A stretch of 64,000 nt of DNA from Paraburkholderia lacunae (GCF_003353175.1 NZ_QHKS01000006.1:1-64000); one strand, 5' to 3'. Shown: positions 18,940 to 28,355, counted from the stretch's first letter. Numbers and translations are program-made. Notes: generated by a model not told the origin, from the letters alone.

Positions 18940-19530
18940 TTGAAAGACACCCTTACGTTAAAGCTCTGTACGCGCGTCGCCCGGCTCGGCAGCTTCTCCG
19001 CTGCGGCGCGTGAATGTGGCCTTGTTCAGTCGCAGGTTTCGCGAGTGATCGCGGAACTGGAGGCGAGCCTGGGTGTCCGGTTGCTTTCGCGCACTACCCG
19101 GCGCGTGGTTCCGACTGAGGCGGGACTCGAGTTTCTCGCGCGCGTCGAGCCGGCTCTCCCAGCGATCGAGGATGCCGAAAATAGTGTGCGCGAAACGGGT
19201 GAACTGCGCGGGCTACTGCGCATCGGCATGCCTGCAGTAATGGGTATGCGCATCATCATGCCCCGCCTGACGGCCTTCACGAAGCTACATCCCCTGCTCC
19301 ATATCGAACTGCTACTCGACGACACATGGCAAGACCTGGTTCGTGATGCCGTCGACGTGGGCATCAGGGTAGGCCATCTACCGGATGCGTCAAGGACCGC
19401 GAAACTGATCGGAACGATGCACAGGGTTCTGGTTGCTTCGCCACCGACCCGATCGGCAGCGCGTGCTTTCGTCGACCTCATCGCCACCGAACTTCGAAAC
19501 GACCCATCCCTGGCACCTACGTCGACGTGA
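18940..19530 (+). pseudogene. LysR-family regulator with internal deletion
   Basis: 196 residues where about 300 are expected. The helix-turn-helix is intact (GSFSAAARECGLVQSQVSRVI, through LLSRTTRRVVPTEAG), and the effector domain starts normally (LRGLLRIGMPAVMGM). At HRVLVASP, about residue 170, the sequence jumps to PTRSAARAFVDLIATELR, which is the usual extreme C-terminus of LysR proteins. About 100 residues of the effector domain are therefore missing with the frame kept. The start is TTG, with GGAG upstream. It may still bind DNA, but ligand control is probably lost. Confidence 0.75.
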
Positions 19531-19667
19531 TCTCTCCCGGTCGAAGACAGGTTGCGCACGATCAGGCTGTCCGGACAGCCATCGATCCATCGCTGCCAAT
19601 GTCGCCGGCGAATAAAGCATAACGTTCCCAGGTGCGCGGCACCGAATCCTGCGCGGACAAGAATGCC

Positions 19668-19696
19668 TTGACAATAAGAGCACATGCTCCTATCTT
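19668..19696 (+). promoter_or_regulatory. Sigma-70-type promoter of the NmrA/SDR operon
   Basis: TTGACA (19668-19673), a 17-base spacer, then TATCTT (19691-19696), which differs from TATAAT at two positions. It sits 45 bases before the ATG of the NmrA-like gene at 19742. Palindromic half-sites overlap the spacer and the start region, so it is probably repressed. Confidence 0.75.
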
Positions 19697-19720
19697 AGCT
19701 ATAAGAGAGCATATGCTCTC
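19678..19720. promoter_or_regulatory. Two related palindromic operators over the promoter
   Basis: GAGCACATGCTC (19678-19689) lies inside the promoter spacer, and GAGAGCATATGCTCTC (19705-19720), a perfect 16-bp palindrome, lies just downstream of the -10 box. Both share GAGCA/TGCTC arms and are preceded by ATAAGAG. The layout fits a dimeric repressor of MarR type, and a MarR gene closes this block at 21977. One CATGCTC half-site is also present at 18751-18757, before the other NmrA-like gene. Confidence 0.65.
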
Positions 19721-19741
19721 ACATTCAAATGGAGCAAAGCT

Positions 19742-20623
19742 ATGAACCAGGCCGAAATACTTGTGAGCGGTGCAACCGGACGGACCGGAGGTATCGCTAT
19801 TGACGAATTGCTCAAGATGGGCAGACGCGTGCGGGCATATGTGCGCACAGACGACGATCGGGCAGCCGCCCTGAGGCAGCGCGGAGTCGATATCGCCGTC
19901 GGGGACTTCACCGACATCAATGACATCCGCGCAGCCATGGAAGGAATCCGATCGGCCTATTTTCTTCATCCGATCGCGCCGGGAATCATCGGAGCTGCCG
20001 CCTATTTCGCGCAGGCCGCGAAGGAAGCGGGCGTCACGGCGATCGTCAACATGTCGCAGATTTCCGCGCGCCGGGAGTCGAAGAGCCACGCGGCCCAGGA
20101 TCACTGGGTTTCGGAGCGGGTCTTTGATTGGTCAGGCGTTCCCACGACGCATCTCCGTCCAACCTTCTTTGCCGACTGGCTCGTCTATCCGCATTTTGCG
20201 AAGGAAATCTGGGCCACGAAGAAGATTGAGTTTCCCTTCGGCAACGGCCGTCACGCACCCATCGCCGCTGATGATCAGGGGCGGGTTATCGCCCATGTCC
20301 TGGCCAACCCCGAAGGCCACGGGGGCAAGACCTACGCACTCCATGGCCCCGTCGAGATGAACCATACCGAGATCGCCGAAGCGATGAGCGAGGTTCTCGG
20401 AGCCCGGATCGAATACGCGCCGACTTCCATCGAAGAGTTCCAGATCAAGATGGAAAACGTTTACAGATTCCCGCCGTTCCTCACGCAGCATCTGGTCGAG
20501 GTCGCTCAGAACTACCGTGACGGCGTCTTCTCGGGCACCAACGACGTCATCGAGAAAATTACCGGAAAGCCGCCCCTCTCGGTCCAGCAGTTCGTCGAGC
20601 AGAACCGGGCCGTATTCGCGTGA
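19742..20623 (+). CDS. NmrA-like NAD(P)-binding protein (paralogue)
   Basis: A 293-residue atypical SDR, a clear paralogue of 17843-18721 (GATGRTGG; VGDFTDINDIRAAMEGIRSAYF; SGVPTTHLRPTFFADWLVYP). There is no YxxxK active site. GGAG lies seven bases before the ATG. It is the first gene of a plus-strand unit with 20654 and 21100, under the promoter at 19668. The role is probably redox sensing or electrophile-linked metabolism, by family inference. Confidence 0.88.
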   Translation: MNQAEILVSGATGRTGGIAIDELLKMGRRVRAYVRTDDDRAAALRQRGVDIAVGDFTDINDIRAAMEGIRSAYFLHPIAPGIIGAAAYFAQAAKEAGVTAIVNMSQISARRESKSHAAQDHWVSERVFDWSGVPTTHLRPTFFADWLVYPHFAKEIWATKKIEFPFGNGRHAPIAADDQGRVIAHVLANPEGHGGKTYALHGPVEMNHTEIAEAMSEVLGARIEYAPTSIEEFQIKMENVYRFPPFLTQHLVEVAQNYRDGVFSGTNDVIEKITGKPPLSVQQFVEQNRAVFA

Positions 20624-20653
20624 GCGCGGCCTCAAACGAGTCGAGGTTTGAAC

Positions 20654-21028
20654 ATGTCACCCATTCAGGATGAGCGTCATCCGTTTCTGGACGATCTGAC
20701 TGCTGACGCGGAGTTGGTCAGTTCGGTATTGCGCGGCCCCGTCATCGGACGTGACGAAATCCGCGTGGCCGTCGACGCCGTCGGAACCTTCTACGCCTTG
20801 CAGACGCCCACGTTTGTCCAGACGGACGGTTCGCGGCTCGTTCTCGAGTACGAGGCCGTTCTGACCAACGGCGAGAACCTGAGCGCGGCCGTTGTAGTCG
20901 ACCGCAACGCCGACGGATCGGTGCCGCGCGTGAGCGTCCGGATGAGTCCACTTGGCGCCGTGCTGACTCTCGCCGCTCATCTGCGGGAGACACTTTCAAA
21001 GCAGTTTCCGGAAAGCCTTTTTCTTTGA
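20654..21028 (+). CDS. SnoaL/NTF2-like small protein
   Basis: 124 residues from the ATG at 20654 (GAGG seven bases upstream; a TTG at 20648 would add two residues). It resembles the NTF2-like/SnoaL fold: FLDDLTADAELVSSVLRGPVIGRDEI followed by alternating strands. No catalytic residues are assigned. It lies 30 bases after the NmrA-like gene and runs up to the upstream part of the SDR frame, so it is in the same operon. Confidence 0.7.
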   Translation: MSPIQDERHPFLDDLTADAELVSSVLRGPVIGRDEIRVAVDAVGTFYALQTPTFVQTDGSRLVLEYEAVLTNGENLSAAVVVDRNADGSVPRVSVRMSPLGAVLTLAAHLRETLSKQFPESLFL

Positions 21029-21099
21029 ACCACGCGCCCGCCGGTCCGCGGCGGATGTTGCCTCACCGGAGGCACGCAGCTTTAAAAAAGGAACATGTC

Positions 21100-21813
21100 A
21101 TGGATGTCAAGAACGCCACTGTCTTTATCACCGGCGCCAATCGCGGCCTGGGCCTGGCTTTTGCACGAGAGGCACGGCGGCGCGGGGCGGCGAAGGTATA
21201 CGCGGGCATGCGTAACACGAGCGGCTTTGAAGAGCCGGGTATCGTGCCCGTCAGGATCGACGTTACGGATACGGCGTCGATCGCCACGGCCGCGGAACTG
21301 GCGGCAGACACGACTCTGCTGGTGAACAACGCGGGCATCGCCGCCCTGATCGACGGGCCTCTGGCGGATGACGTCGAAGCGCAATCCGCTCGCATGTTCG
21401 ATACCAACTACTATGGCGTAGTGCGCGTCACGAAGGCCTTCGAGCCGATATTGGCCGCCAAGCCGGATGCGGCGATCATTAACGTGCTTTCCGACATCGT
21501 CTGGCTTCCGCGGCCCTATCTGGCACCGTATGCTGCATCAAAGGCAGCAGCGTGGAGTTATACGAATCAACTTCGCTTTCACCTGCAAGCGCGCGGAGTT
21601 CAGGTTCTCGGCCTGCACGTTGGGTTCGTGGACACCGACCTGACCAACGGCATTGACGTACCCAAAGCCAGCCCGGAGGACGTGGTGCGACAGACCTATG
21701 ACGCACTCACCGCCGGCAAGAGCGAGATTATGGCCGACAAGGGAACAGCGATACTGAAGAGCACGCTTGCCGCTGAGGAACCCGGCTACATCACTCCGCC
21801 AGCAGGGCTTTGA
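21100..21813 (+). CDS. Short-chain dehydrogenase/reductase (SDR)
   Basis: 237 residues from the ATG at 21100 (AAAAAGGA upstream); an earlier in-frame start at 21025 would add 25 residues unlike the family. TGANRGLG binds the cofactor, VNNAG is present, and YAASK is the active site (LAPYAASKAAAWSY). It pairs with the NmrA-like gene as in the minus-strand unit at 16941-18721, where the order is the same relative to transcription. Confidence 0.9.
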   Translation: MDVKNATVFITGANRGLGLAFAREARRRGAAKVYAGMRNTSGFEEPGIVPVRIDVTDTASIATAAELAADTTLLVNNAGIAALIDGPLADDVEAQSARMFDTNYYGVVRVTKAFEPILAAKPDAAIINVLSDIVWLPRPYLAPYAASKAAAWSYTNQLRFHLQARGVQVLGLHVGFVDTDLTNGIDVPKASPEDVVRQTYDALTAGKSEIMADKGTAILKSTLAAEEPGYITPPAGL

Positions 21814-21976
21814 ACGGTGCAGATCACAAGAGTTGGATTCAGGAGCCAGAGACGAGGCGCGCAGATCACACTGAAACCAGCGCTTTCGGCGTCAGCTTTT
21901 TGTTGAAAGAGACCGCCGCACCTTCGCGCGTGCGCGTAGCGTTGTGGCAATCAAAGGAAATAAGGAGTGGAACCAG

Positions 21977-22438
21977 ATGTTGCCGTTCGACCAGCCGCTT
22001 GGAATCGATCAATGCAACTGCTTCGCAGTGAGGAAGGCAAGCAGGCAGATTTCCCGCCTCTACGATAGTCATCTCGAACCGGCGGGCCTGCGCATCACGC
22101 AATTCCTCACTCTGGCTGCATTGGACGAGGTGGGAAGTGCAGCGGTCAACGCCCTTGCCGAACGGCTCGATATCGAACGGACGGCGATGGGAAAGATGGT
22201 CGGCTTCCTTGAACGCGACGGCTTCGTCACGATCAGGCCGTCGCCCACAGACGGCCGAAGCCGCCTCGTTGAGCTTACCGAAGAAGGACAGCGCCTGCAC
22301 GAAAGAGCGGCGCCGCTCTGGCGGCAGGCGCAGCGGGAGTTCGAGCAACTGAACGGGGTAGAAAATGTCACAGCGTTACGGGAGGGGCTGAGAGGAGTGG
22401 TCGTCGGCGACGTGACGGTACGCTCAGCCGGGGACTGA
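21977..22438 (+). CDS. MarR-family transcriptional regulator
   Basis: About 153 residues from the ATG at 21977 (AAGGAG nine bases upstream). It is a winged helix-turn-helix regulator: LRITQFLTLAALDEVG, LAERLDIERTAMGKMVGFLERDG and the wing ending SPTDGRSRLVELTEEG. It follows the SDR gene after 163 bases and is the best candidate to bind the palindromes at 19678-19720. The ligand is unknown; phenolics or oxidants are usual for the family. Confidence 0.88.
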   Translation: MLPFDQPLGIDQCNCFAVRKASRQISRLYDSHLEPAGLRITQFLTLAALDEVGSAAVNALAERLDIERTAMGKMVGFLERDGFVTIRPSPTDGRSRLVELTEEGQRLHERAAPLWRQAQREFEQLNGVENVTALREGLRGVVVGDVTVRSAGD

Positions 22439-22755
22439 AGCTCCACAAGAATCGCCACGAACGCACGAGACCGCGGCTGCCTGGGCGACAGGACGGTTAA
22501 GGCGTCGACAAACACGAATGTGGCAGGACGGATTGAATCCGCAAACCCACAGCGGGCGCACGCAATCGGTAACGGCGATTCGCTGCTCAGAGTCGCCTGC
22601 TTTCCTTCCAGCGGCAACAGAACTGCCGTGCAAAACCGTTCCTGGATCTGACGGCGGCAAAGCTGGCTATAGCCGCCATCGGTCGATGGTCGCATCGGCG
22701 GCTGCTAGAAGAAGTGCAGGAGCAGCCTGTGCGAAGACCGATGTCCGAAGCCCCC
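22439..22755. other. Non-coding stretch left of the insertion sequence
   Basis: About 317 bases between the MarR gene and the left end of the IS. No gene or repeat recognised. Confidence 0.35.
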
Positions 22756-22776
22756 TGATTGTGTTGAAAAAGTCGC
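22756..22776 (+). repeat. Left terminal inverted repeat of the IS
   Basis: 21 bases starting TGATTGTGTTGAAAAAGTCG, an exact reverse complement of 24346-24366. Similarity ends abruptly inward. Confidence 0.88.
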
Positions 22777-22833
22777 CCGTGGTATGGATTGTTGGGTATC
22801 CTGGAAGACGTCGATCGGCGGGAGTGATTCGTC

Positions 22834-24249
22834 ATGATGGGTCAACTGGGCAGCGGACAGGACAAGCTTTTCTACTCGTTCAACCTCGATAATCACGTCC
22901 CTCGCGAGCACCTGTTGAGAGGCATCGATGACTTCCCGGATCTGCATGATCTACGCCAGCATCTCGCGCCGTTCTAGAGCCCGATGGGACGGCCATCGAT
23001 TGATCCGGAGCTCATGATCCGCATGTTGATTGTGGGCTACTGTTTCGGCATCCGGTCCGAGCGCAGGCTATGCGAAGAGGTGCATCTGAACCTGGCATAT
23101 CGATGGTTCTGCCGCCTGGGTCTGGAGGACGCCGTACCCGAACACTCGACATTCTCAAAGAACCGCCACGGTCGCTTCCGCGATAGCGATGTGCTACGCC
23201 ATGTGTTCGAGTCGGTCTTGTGCCGGTGCATGAGCGAAGGGCTCGTAAAGGGTGAAGGATTCGCGATTGACGCGAGCATCATCAGAGCCGACGCGAGCTC
23301 TGCACGCGGTGTTCCGGGTTCTGATCCCATCGACTGGGGATGCGTCAAGGGACAAAGCCGTGCCGTGCGCGAGTATCTGGAAGCATTGGAAGTAGCGAAT
23401 CCAGCGGGCACCGAAGCGGCGGATACGACAGAGACATTGACGCCGCCAAAGAGGATATCCCTGACGGATCCCGCTGCGAGCTGGACAGCCGCCAAGGGTA
23501 GCCCAGCGTTCTTCGCCTACTCGACCAATTATCTGATTGACCTGCAGGCAGGGATCATCGTTGACGTCGAGGCGACGCCCGCGAACCGCTCGCACGTAGT
23601 GGAATCAATCAGGACGATGATTGACCGCGTTGAGCGGCGGCATGATCTCAAACCTCGACGTCTTGCAGGCGACACCGCGTATGGCTCAGCAGCGATGCTT
23701 GCCTGGATGATCGAAGAGAAGGAAATTGCACCACATGTTCCGGTCTGGGATAAAACGACGCGCAAGGACAATACATTGTCCAGCAGCGAGTTCCAGTGGG
23801 ATGAACTGGCCAATGAATATCGCTGTCCCACCGGGCACACACTGCGCAGTGATCGGCGCAAATTCAGGAATCCGCGCTCGCGCGTCACGAAGGCTGACAC
23901 GATCATCTATCGCGCAAGTCAGTTCGACTGCGAGAGCTGTTCGATGAAGGATCGCTGCTGTCCGAATACACCATTCCGCAAGATCGCCCGCAGCATCCAT
24001 GAAGCTGCGCGTGACGAAACGAGGCGTATTGCGAAGACGCCTGAATACAAGCGATCTTGCCGTGAGCGAAAAAAGGTGGAAATGCTCTTTGCCCATCTCA
24101 AACGCATCCTGAAGCTGGACCGTCTGCGCCTGCGGGGTCCAAGCGGTGCCCATGATGAATTCCTGATGGCAGCGACTGCGCAAAACCTGCGAAGAATGGC
24201 CAAGCGGTTCACGCCAGAAACCAAGCAGATGAACCAGGCAGTTGCATGA
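22834..24249 (+). pseudogene. IS1182-family transposase with in-frame amber stop
   Basis: The frame starts at ATG 22834 (MMGQLGSGQDKLFYSFNL) and has TAG at 22975-22977, within HLAPF-stop-SPMGRPSIDPE, where relatives have a tyrosine (FYS). After the stop the frame is open to 24249, giving 421 residues from ATG 22984. The DDE-type domain includes IDASIIRADA, GDTAYGS and the C-terminal ERKKVEMLFAHLKRIL. The first 47 codons lie before the stop. A protein starting at 22984 would lack the N-terminal DUF772-type DNA-binding start. Confidence 0.85.
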
Positions 24250-24345
24250 CGAGCAACGGGGACCGTTGCCTCGTTCAAGTTCGCTGCGTCGCCGATCGCC
24301 ACAACCCGAAAATGAGCTGCCAACTCCTCTGTATCCGACCAAAAC

Positions 24346-24366
24346 GCGACTTTTTCAACACAATCA
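24346..24366 (-). repeat. Right terminal inverted repeat of the IS
   Basis: An exact 21-base reverse complement of 22756-22776, ending TTTTTCAACACAATCA. Confidence 0.88.
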
Positions 24367-24465
24367 TCGAATAGCGACCTTTTGCTTCTGCATAGATTGA
24401 AGGCCGCCTACACCTGTTCCGTCGGACAGTCGTGAATCGACACAGCGAAACTGGCACGTTCGATC

Positions 24466-25452
24466 TCACGCGACGTCCACTACGATTTTCCCGCGTGCAG
24501 TGGCGTTCGTGATGGCGTCGTAGGCAAGTTCCGCGGACCGCAGGTCGAACCGGCGAGGATCGAGATTCGGCATGAGCTTGCCGGCTTCGATCAACCGTGT
24601 GGCCTCGCGCAGCATCGCTCCGTGATGCGCGCGATGCATGCCCGTCAGGAGCGGATAGAGGGTGAAGACCCCAGAGTACGTCGCTTCTCGAAACGACAGC
24701 GGAGCCAGCGCATGCGTACCCCAACCCAACGCGCTGACGACATGGCCAAAATGCTTGACTGCCGCAAACGACGCATCGAGCGATGGGCCGCCGACGGTGT
24801 CGACCACGACGTCGAAGCCTGTGTCCTGCGTCAACGATGCGACATACTGCTCGACCGATTGCGACCGGTAGTCGATGGGCGTAGCGCCCAGCCGCGTAAC
24901 GAGATCGTGGTCGCGTGAACTCGCTGTTGCAAAGACCTGGGCGCCGAGTGCGCGCGCCAGTTGCACCGAGACATGCCCGACACCGCCTGCTCCGCCTTGC
25001 ACCAGCACAGTTTGGCCCGCTTGCAGATGGGCCCGGTCGACGATGCCGGAATAGGAGGTGATGAACGCGAGGGGCAGCGCCGCGGCTTCACGCATCGATA
25101 GATTGGCCGGCTTGATCGCTAGCAGGTCGGCATCGACCGCCGCATACTGGGCCAGCGAGCCCTGAATGCCACCGACGCCGCCCGTCATACCGTAGACCTC
25201 GTCGCCGACATTGAAAGCGGTCACGCCGGGCCCGACGGCATCGACTACACCAGCCATATCGATGCCGAGCACCAGCGGCAGCGGATGCTTCGCATGCGTT
25301 GCGCTGCCAGCGCGGATCTTGGTATCGAGCGGATTGAGACCGCTTGCGGCAATGCGCACGCGCACCTGGCCGTGTGCGGGCTCGGGCATCGAGATTTCGG
25401 TCAATTCGAGCGGGCCGTTGTAGCGATTGAGGACGAGCGCCTGCATGGTCAT
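24466..25452 (-). CDS. Quinone oxidoreductase/zinc-type alcohol dehydrogenase-like protein
   Basis: A 328-residue MDR-superfamily enzyme. The N-terminal GroES-like part (MPEPAHGQVRVRIAASGLNPLDTK) is followed by a Rossmann fold with GGAGGVGHVSVQLARALGAQV. It lacks the structural-zinc cysteine cluster of alcohol dehydrogenases, so it is more likely an NADPH-dependent quinone or enone reductase. It is divergent from the LysR gene at 25564, probably its regulator. Confidence 0.9.
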   Translation of the reverse strand: MTMQALVLNRYNGPLELTEISMPEPAHGQVRVRIAASGLNPLDTKIRAGSATHAKHPLPLVLGIDMAGVVDAVGPGVTAFNVGDEVYGMTGGVGGIQGSLAQYAAVDADLLAIKPANLSMREAAALPLAFITSYSGIVDRAHLQAGQTVLVQGGAGGVGHVSVQLARALGAQVFATASSRDHDLVTRLGATPIDYRSQSVEQYVASLTQDTGFDVVVDTVGGPSLDASFAAVKHFGHVVSALGWGTHALAPLSFREATYSGVFTLYPLLTGMHRAHHGAMLREATRLIEAGKLMPNLDPRRFDLRSAELAYDAITNATARGKIVVDVA

Positions 25453-25510
25453 GATCGTTTCCTATCGGGTTGCTTTCCCGTCGAACGAACGGGTCAATGC
25501 GTTCATCATG

Positions 25511-25534
25511 ATTTATGCTAAAACGCATGTAAAT
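25511..25534. promoter_or_regulatory. Candidate LysR-type box between divergent genes
   Basis: ATTTATGC, then TAAAAC, then GCATGTAAAT: an imperfect inverted repeat centred about 40 bases before the LysR start and about 70 before the oxidoreductase start. The TGC-N6-GCA core fits the T-N11-A pattern of LysR-type binding sites. The assignment to this regulator is inference. Confidence 0.45.
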
Positions 25535-25563
25535 CAATGTTTCTGCACGGGAGCCATACAAGA

Positions 25564-26433
25564 ATGAATGACGCCTACCTGGATTGGGGCGATGTCCGGA
25601 TCTTTCTGGCGATTGCCCGCTGCGGCACGCTGGGGGCAGCAGCGAAGCGCGTGGGCCAGACCCAGCCCACCATGGGGCGCAGGTTGCGTGCACTCGAAGA
25701 AGCGCTCGGGCATACGCTGTTCCAGCGCACGAGCGATGGCTTTGTCCTGACGGATGACGGCGCGGCGGTGCTCGCCTATGCCGAGCGAATGGAGGAGGAA
25801 GCGCTTGGCTTCACGCGCGCGCTCACCGGGAAAGAGACCCAGTTGACGGGTCTGCTGCGCGTCTCGTCGTCGGACTGGTTCGGCATACACATACTCACGC
25901 CGGTGTTCGCGCGCTTTCTGGCGAAGCACCCGGGCATCTCGTTGGAACTCGTCACGGATTCGCGCCTCTACAACCTCGCGCGGCGCGAGGCGGATCTGCT
26001 GTTCCGCATCACGCCGTTCGGCGAACCCGACGTCATCCAGCGCAAGCTGATGCGCATCGACTATGCGTTGTACGGGCACGTCGATCTCGTCCCGCCGTCA
26101 CGCGGGGAGGGTGACGGCTACACGCTGATTAGCATGGACAGCGAGTTCGGCTCGCTGCTCGACGTCGAGTGGGTCATGCGCATGCTGCCCCGGGCCAGGA
26201 TCGTGTTCGGCAGCAATAATCGTGGAGTACAGGCACGCATGTGTGCTGAAGGATCTGGCTTCGCCGTGCTGCCGTGTCCGCTTGGCGATGCGACGCCGGG
26301 CATCCGACGGGTCGATTTAGGCGAAGCGCCGCCGGGTCGCGAAGTCTGGCTTGGCTATCACCGTGATTTACGTCGCGTCGCGCGACTGCGCGCACTTCTG
26401 GATGCAACGATCGATGCGCTAGCGAACATTTGA
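25564..26433 (+). CDS. LysR-family transcriptional regulator
   Basis: 289 residues from the ATG at 25564 (GGGAG upstream). The helix-turn-helix is GTLGAAAKRVGQTQPTMGRRL, with the linker LFQRTSDGFVLTDDG. The effector domain is full length (LTGLLRVSSSDWFGIHILTP to the C-terminus), unlike the damaged LysR gene at 18940. It probably controls the divergent oxidoreductase. Confidence 0.92.
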   Translation: MNDAYLDWGDVRIFLAIARCGTLGAAAKRVGQTQPTMGRRLRALEEALGHTLFQRTSDGFVLTDDGAAVLAYAERMEEEALGFTRALTGKETQLTGLLRVSSSDWFGIHILTPVFARFLAKHPGISLELVTDSRLYNLARREADLLFRITPFGEPDVIQRKLMRIDYALYGHVDLVPPSRGEGDGYTLISMDSEFGSLLDVEWVMRMLPRARIVFGSNNRGVQARMCAEGSGFAVLPCPLGDATPGIRRVDLGEAPPGREVWLGYHRDLRRVARLRALLDATIDALANI

Positions 26434-26726
26434 GTGAGGCGGACAATCAGCACCTCCGCGCGGTCTGCGTCCGCTTCGCTGGACCGCCTTTCAAACAAAG
26501 CGACCAGGTTTTCGCAGCAATTGTCCCCAGGTGGCGATACGGCTTTGCTCAAGCCGCCGGCCGCGCGAACGGCCGTTGTTGCCAGGAACTGGCCGATTCG
26601 TACATGGCAACTCGAAGTGCCGCTTCGGAACGAACGCGGTCCTTCACCGCACTTCTGAGGTCGGCCGCCAGAAGGAGGCGTTCGCGGCATGCCCTCAAAT
26701 TCGATGACCGGCACCACCACGACGTC

Positions 26727-28355
26727 TCAGCGTTGGCTCAGATACATCTTCGCTTGCCGTACCTCCGGCCGCACCGTATCGGCGTTTTGCGTGAGCACGA
26801 CCAGCTTCCCGTAATACGCCTTGGCTTTCTGCTGGTCCTTCGCCATCGCCGCCGCTTTAGCTGCGCCATAGAGGCCGCGCAGGCGGTTGGGGGTCGCTTG
26901 CATGGCAGCCTCATAGGCTGTCAGTGCCTCGGCTGGTCGCTTCATCTCGAGCAGCATGTCACCCAGCAGTTCGCGCATCGGGTAGAGCCGGTTTTCCATG
27001 GCGACGTGCTTCTCGCTCCCGTCCTCCAGGTTTGCGGCGGCGCGCATGAGCTTCAGTCCCTGTTCATGCTTGCCCTGGGCGCGGGCCGTCCAGGCCGAGG
27101 CGGCCAGGATCTGCACCTGGACCTGTTCGGCCCAGTACGGCTGCCTGGCCTGCTCAAGCTTGGTGCGCAATTGCGTGAGCATGTCGATGTTGGGCTGAGC
27201 CATGTCGGGTTGATCGCTGCGCGCAGATCCCAGGGCACGGGCGAAATAGGTGATCGCCTGGGCTTGCGGCCAACTGCTGGCGCGTGGCTCTAGCTGGGCA
27301 GCCTCCTGCCAGGCGCCGCGCTCAAGCGCATAGCGTGCCGGAATGGCGGCTAGGCCCGTATCGGTTCCCAGCCGGTCGAAGGGAAACTTCGTGGCCGCAT
27401 TGGCCTCATCGCGCACCTGTTTGGCATGCGCGTCCTGGCCCATCTGCAAATACGCGTATTCCATGAAATCCCATGAATGGGGTGCGGATGCGTGGGTTGC
27501 GCCCGGCCAGCTCCTGGCGGCTTCGTCCTTCATCACCGCCAGTGCGGCCTGGTTCGATTTGACCGAGTCCTCCCACATGCCGAGCATCGAGTAGATGTGC
27601 GAGGGCATGTGCAGCGCGTGCGGCGCCGCGGGTGCGATCTGGGCGTAAAGATTGGCGAACGGTAATCCGCGCCGCGCGAGCGGCGCATAGTCGTAGCTGT
27701 GGATCAGGTAATGAGCGACGCCCGGATGGTCGGGCTGCTCCCGGTAGATTTTCTCCAGAATCGCCGCGGCCTTGAGCTGCATGGCGTAGGTTTTGTCGCT
27801 GGCCTGCGCGGCCTCGTTGAGCGCGAGGGCATAGAAAATTGCCGCCTCCGAATCATCGGGGTACTTCTGCATCAATCGTTCCATCGCCTGCTCGTAGGCG
27901 AGGGTGCGCTGGTCCTGGGGGACCGTGTCGTAGTCTTTAAAAAACACCTCGGCAGCCAGCAGCCAGTCGCGTTCCCGCTCGGTCTTGGGACCCAGGGCCA
28001 GGCCCTTTTGCACCGCGTCCAGACCGCGTTTAAGCGCCGCCTCGTCGAACGGACTGACCAGTGGATTGGGGCGCTGGGCAATGGCTAGCCCCCAGTAAGC
28101 GATGGCGCACTGCGGATCGATCTGCGTGACGGCTTCGAACGCTTTGAGCGTCGCCGGATAAAAGAACGAATGCAGCATCGCCAGGGCTTTGTCGAACTGG
28201 GCCTGTGCAGCGGGACTGCAAGAGGTTGGGAACTTCACCGTGCCGAGCTTCGCGGTACCCGGCTCTCCATGGGCATGTTCTTCTTCCTGGCCAAGGGCGG
28301 GGCTGACAGCAAGGATCGCGATGACACTGGCGACGACAAGGCACTTGTTCTTCAT
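26727..28355 (-). CDS. Secreted TPR-like repeat protein
   Basis: 542 residues from the ATG at 28355 (GGAGG seven bases upstream). A Sec signal peptide (MKNKCLVVASVIAILAVSPALG) is followed by EEEHAHGEPG. Helical repeats of TPR type follow (FDKALAMLHSFFYPATLKAF; DPQCAIAYWGLAIAQRPNPL), through to a C-terminal TPR pair (PAEALTAYEAAMQATPNRLRG). HYLIHSYD and MPSHIYSMLGMW recur in large uncharacterised periplasmic TPR proteins. It stands alone with its own promoter region; function unknown. Confidence 0.85.
   Translation of the reverse strand: MKNKCLVVASVIAILAVSPALGQEEEHAHGEPGTAKLGTVKFPTSCSPAAQAQFDKALAMLHSFFYPATLKAFEAVTQIDPQCAIAYWGLAIAQRPNPLVSPFDEAALKRGLDAVQKGLALGPKTERERDWLLAAEVFFKDYDTVPQDQRTLAYEQAMERLMQKYPDDSEAAIFYALALNEAAQASDKTYAMQLKAAAILEKIYREQPDHPGVAHYLIHSYDYAPLARRGLPFANLYAQIAPAAPHALHMPSHIYSMLGMWEDSVKSNQAALAVMKDEAARSWPGATHASAPHSWDFMEYAYLQMGQDAHAKQVRDEANAATKFPFDRLGTDTGLAAIPARYALERGAWQEAAQLEPRASSWPQAQAITYFARALGSARSDQPDMAQPNIDMLTQLRTKLEQARQPYWAEQVQVQILAASAWTARAQGKHEQGLKLMRAAANLEDGSEKHVAMENRLYPMRELLGDMLLEMKRPAEALTAYEAAMQATPNRLRGLYGAAKAAAMAKDQQKAKAYYGKLVVLTQNADTVRPEVRQAKMYLSQR

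Larger units (their letters stand above)
22756..24366 (+). mobile_element. IS1182-type insertion sequence, 1611 bp
   Basis: Bounded by perfect 21-bp terminal inverted repeats (22756-22776 and 24346-24366, starting TGATTGTGTTGAAAAAGTCG). It carries one transposase gene interrupted by an amber codon. No target duplication was seen: the flanks read CCCCC on the left and TCGAA on the right. It probably cannot move by itself. Confidence 0.88.

Noticed and set aside
22750..24372. Target-site duplication around the IS
   Set aside because: The flanks CCCCC and TCGAA do not match, so no duplication can be claimed.
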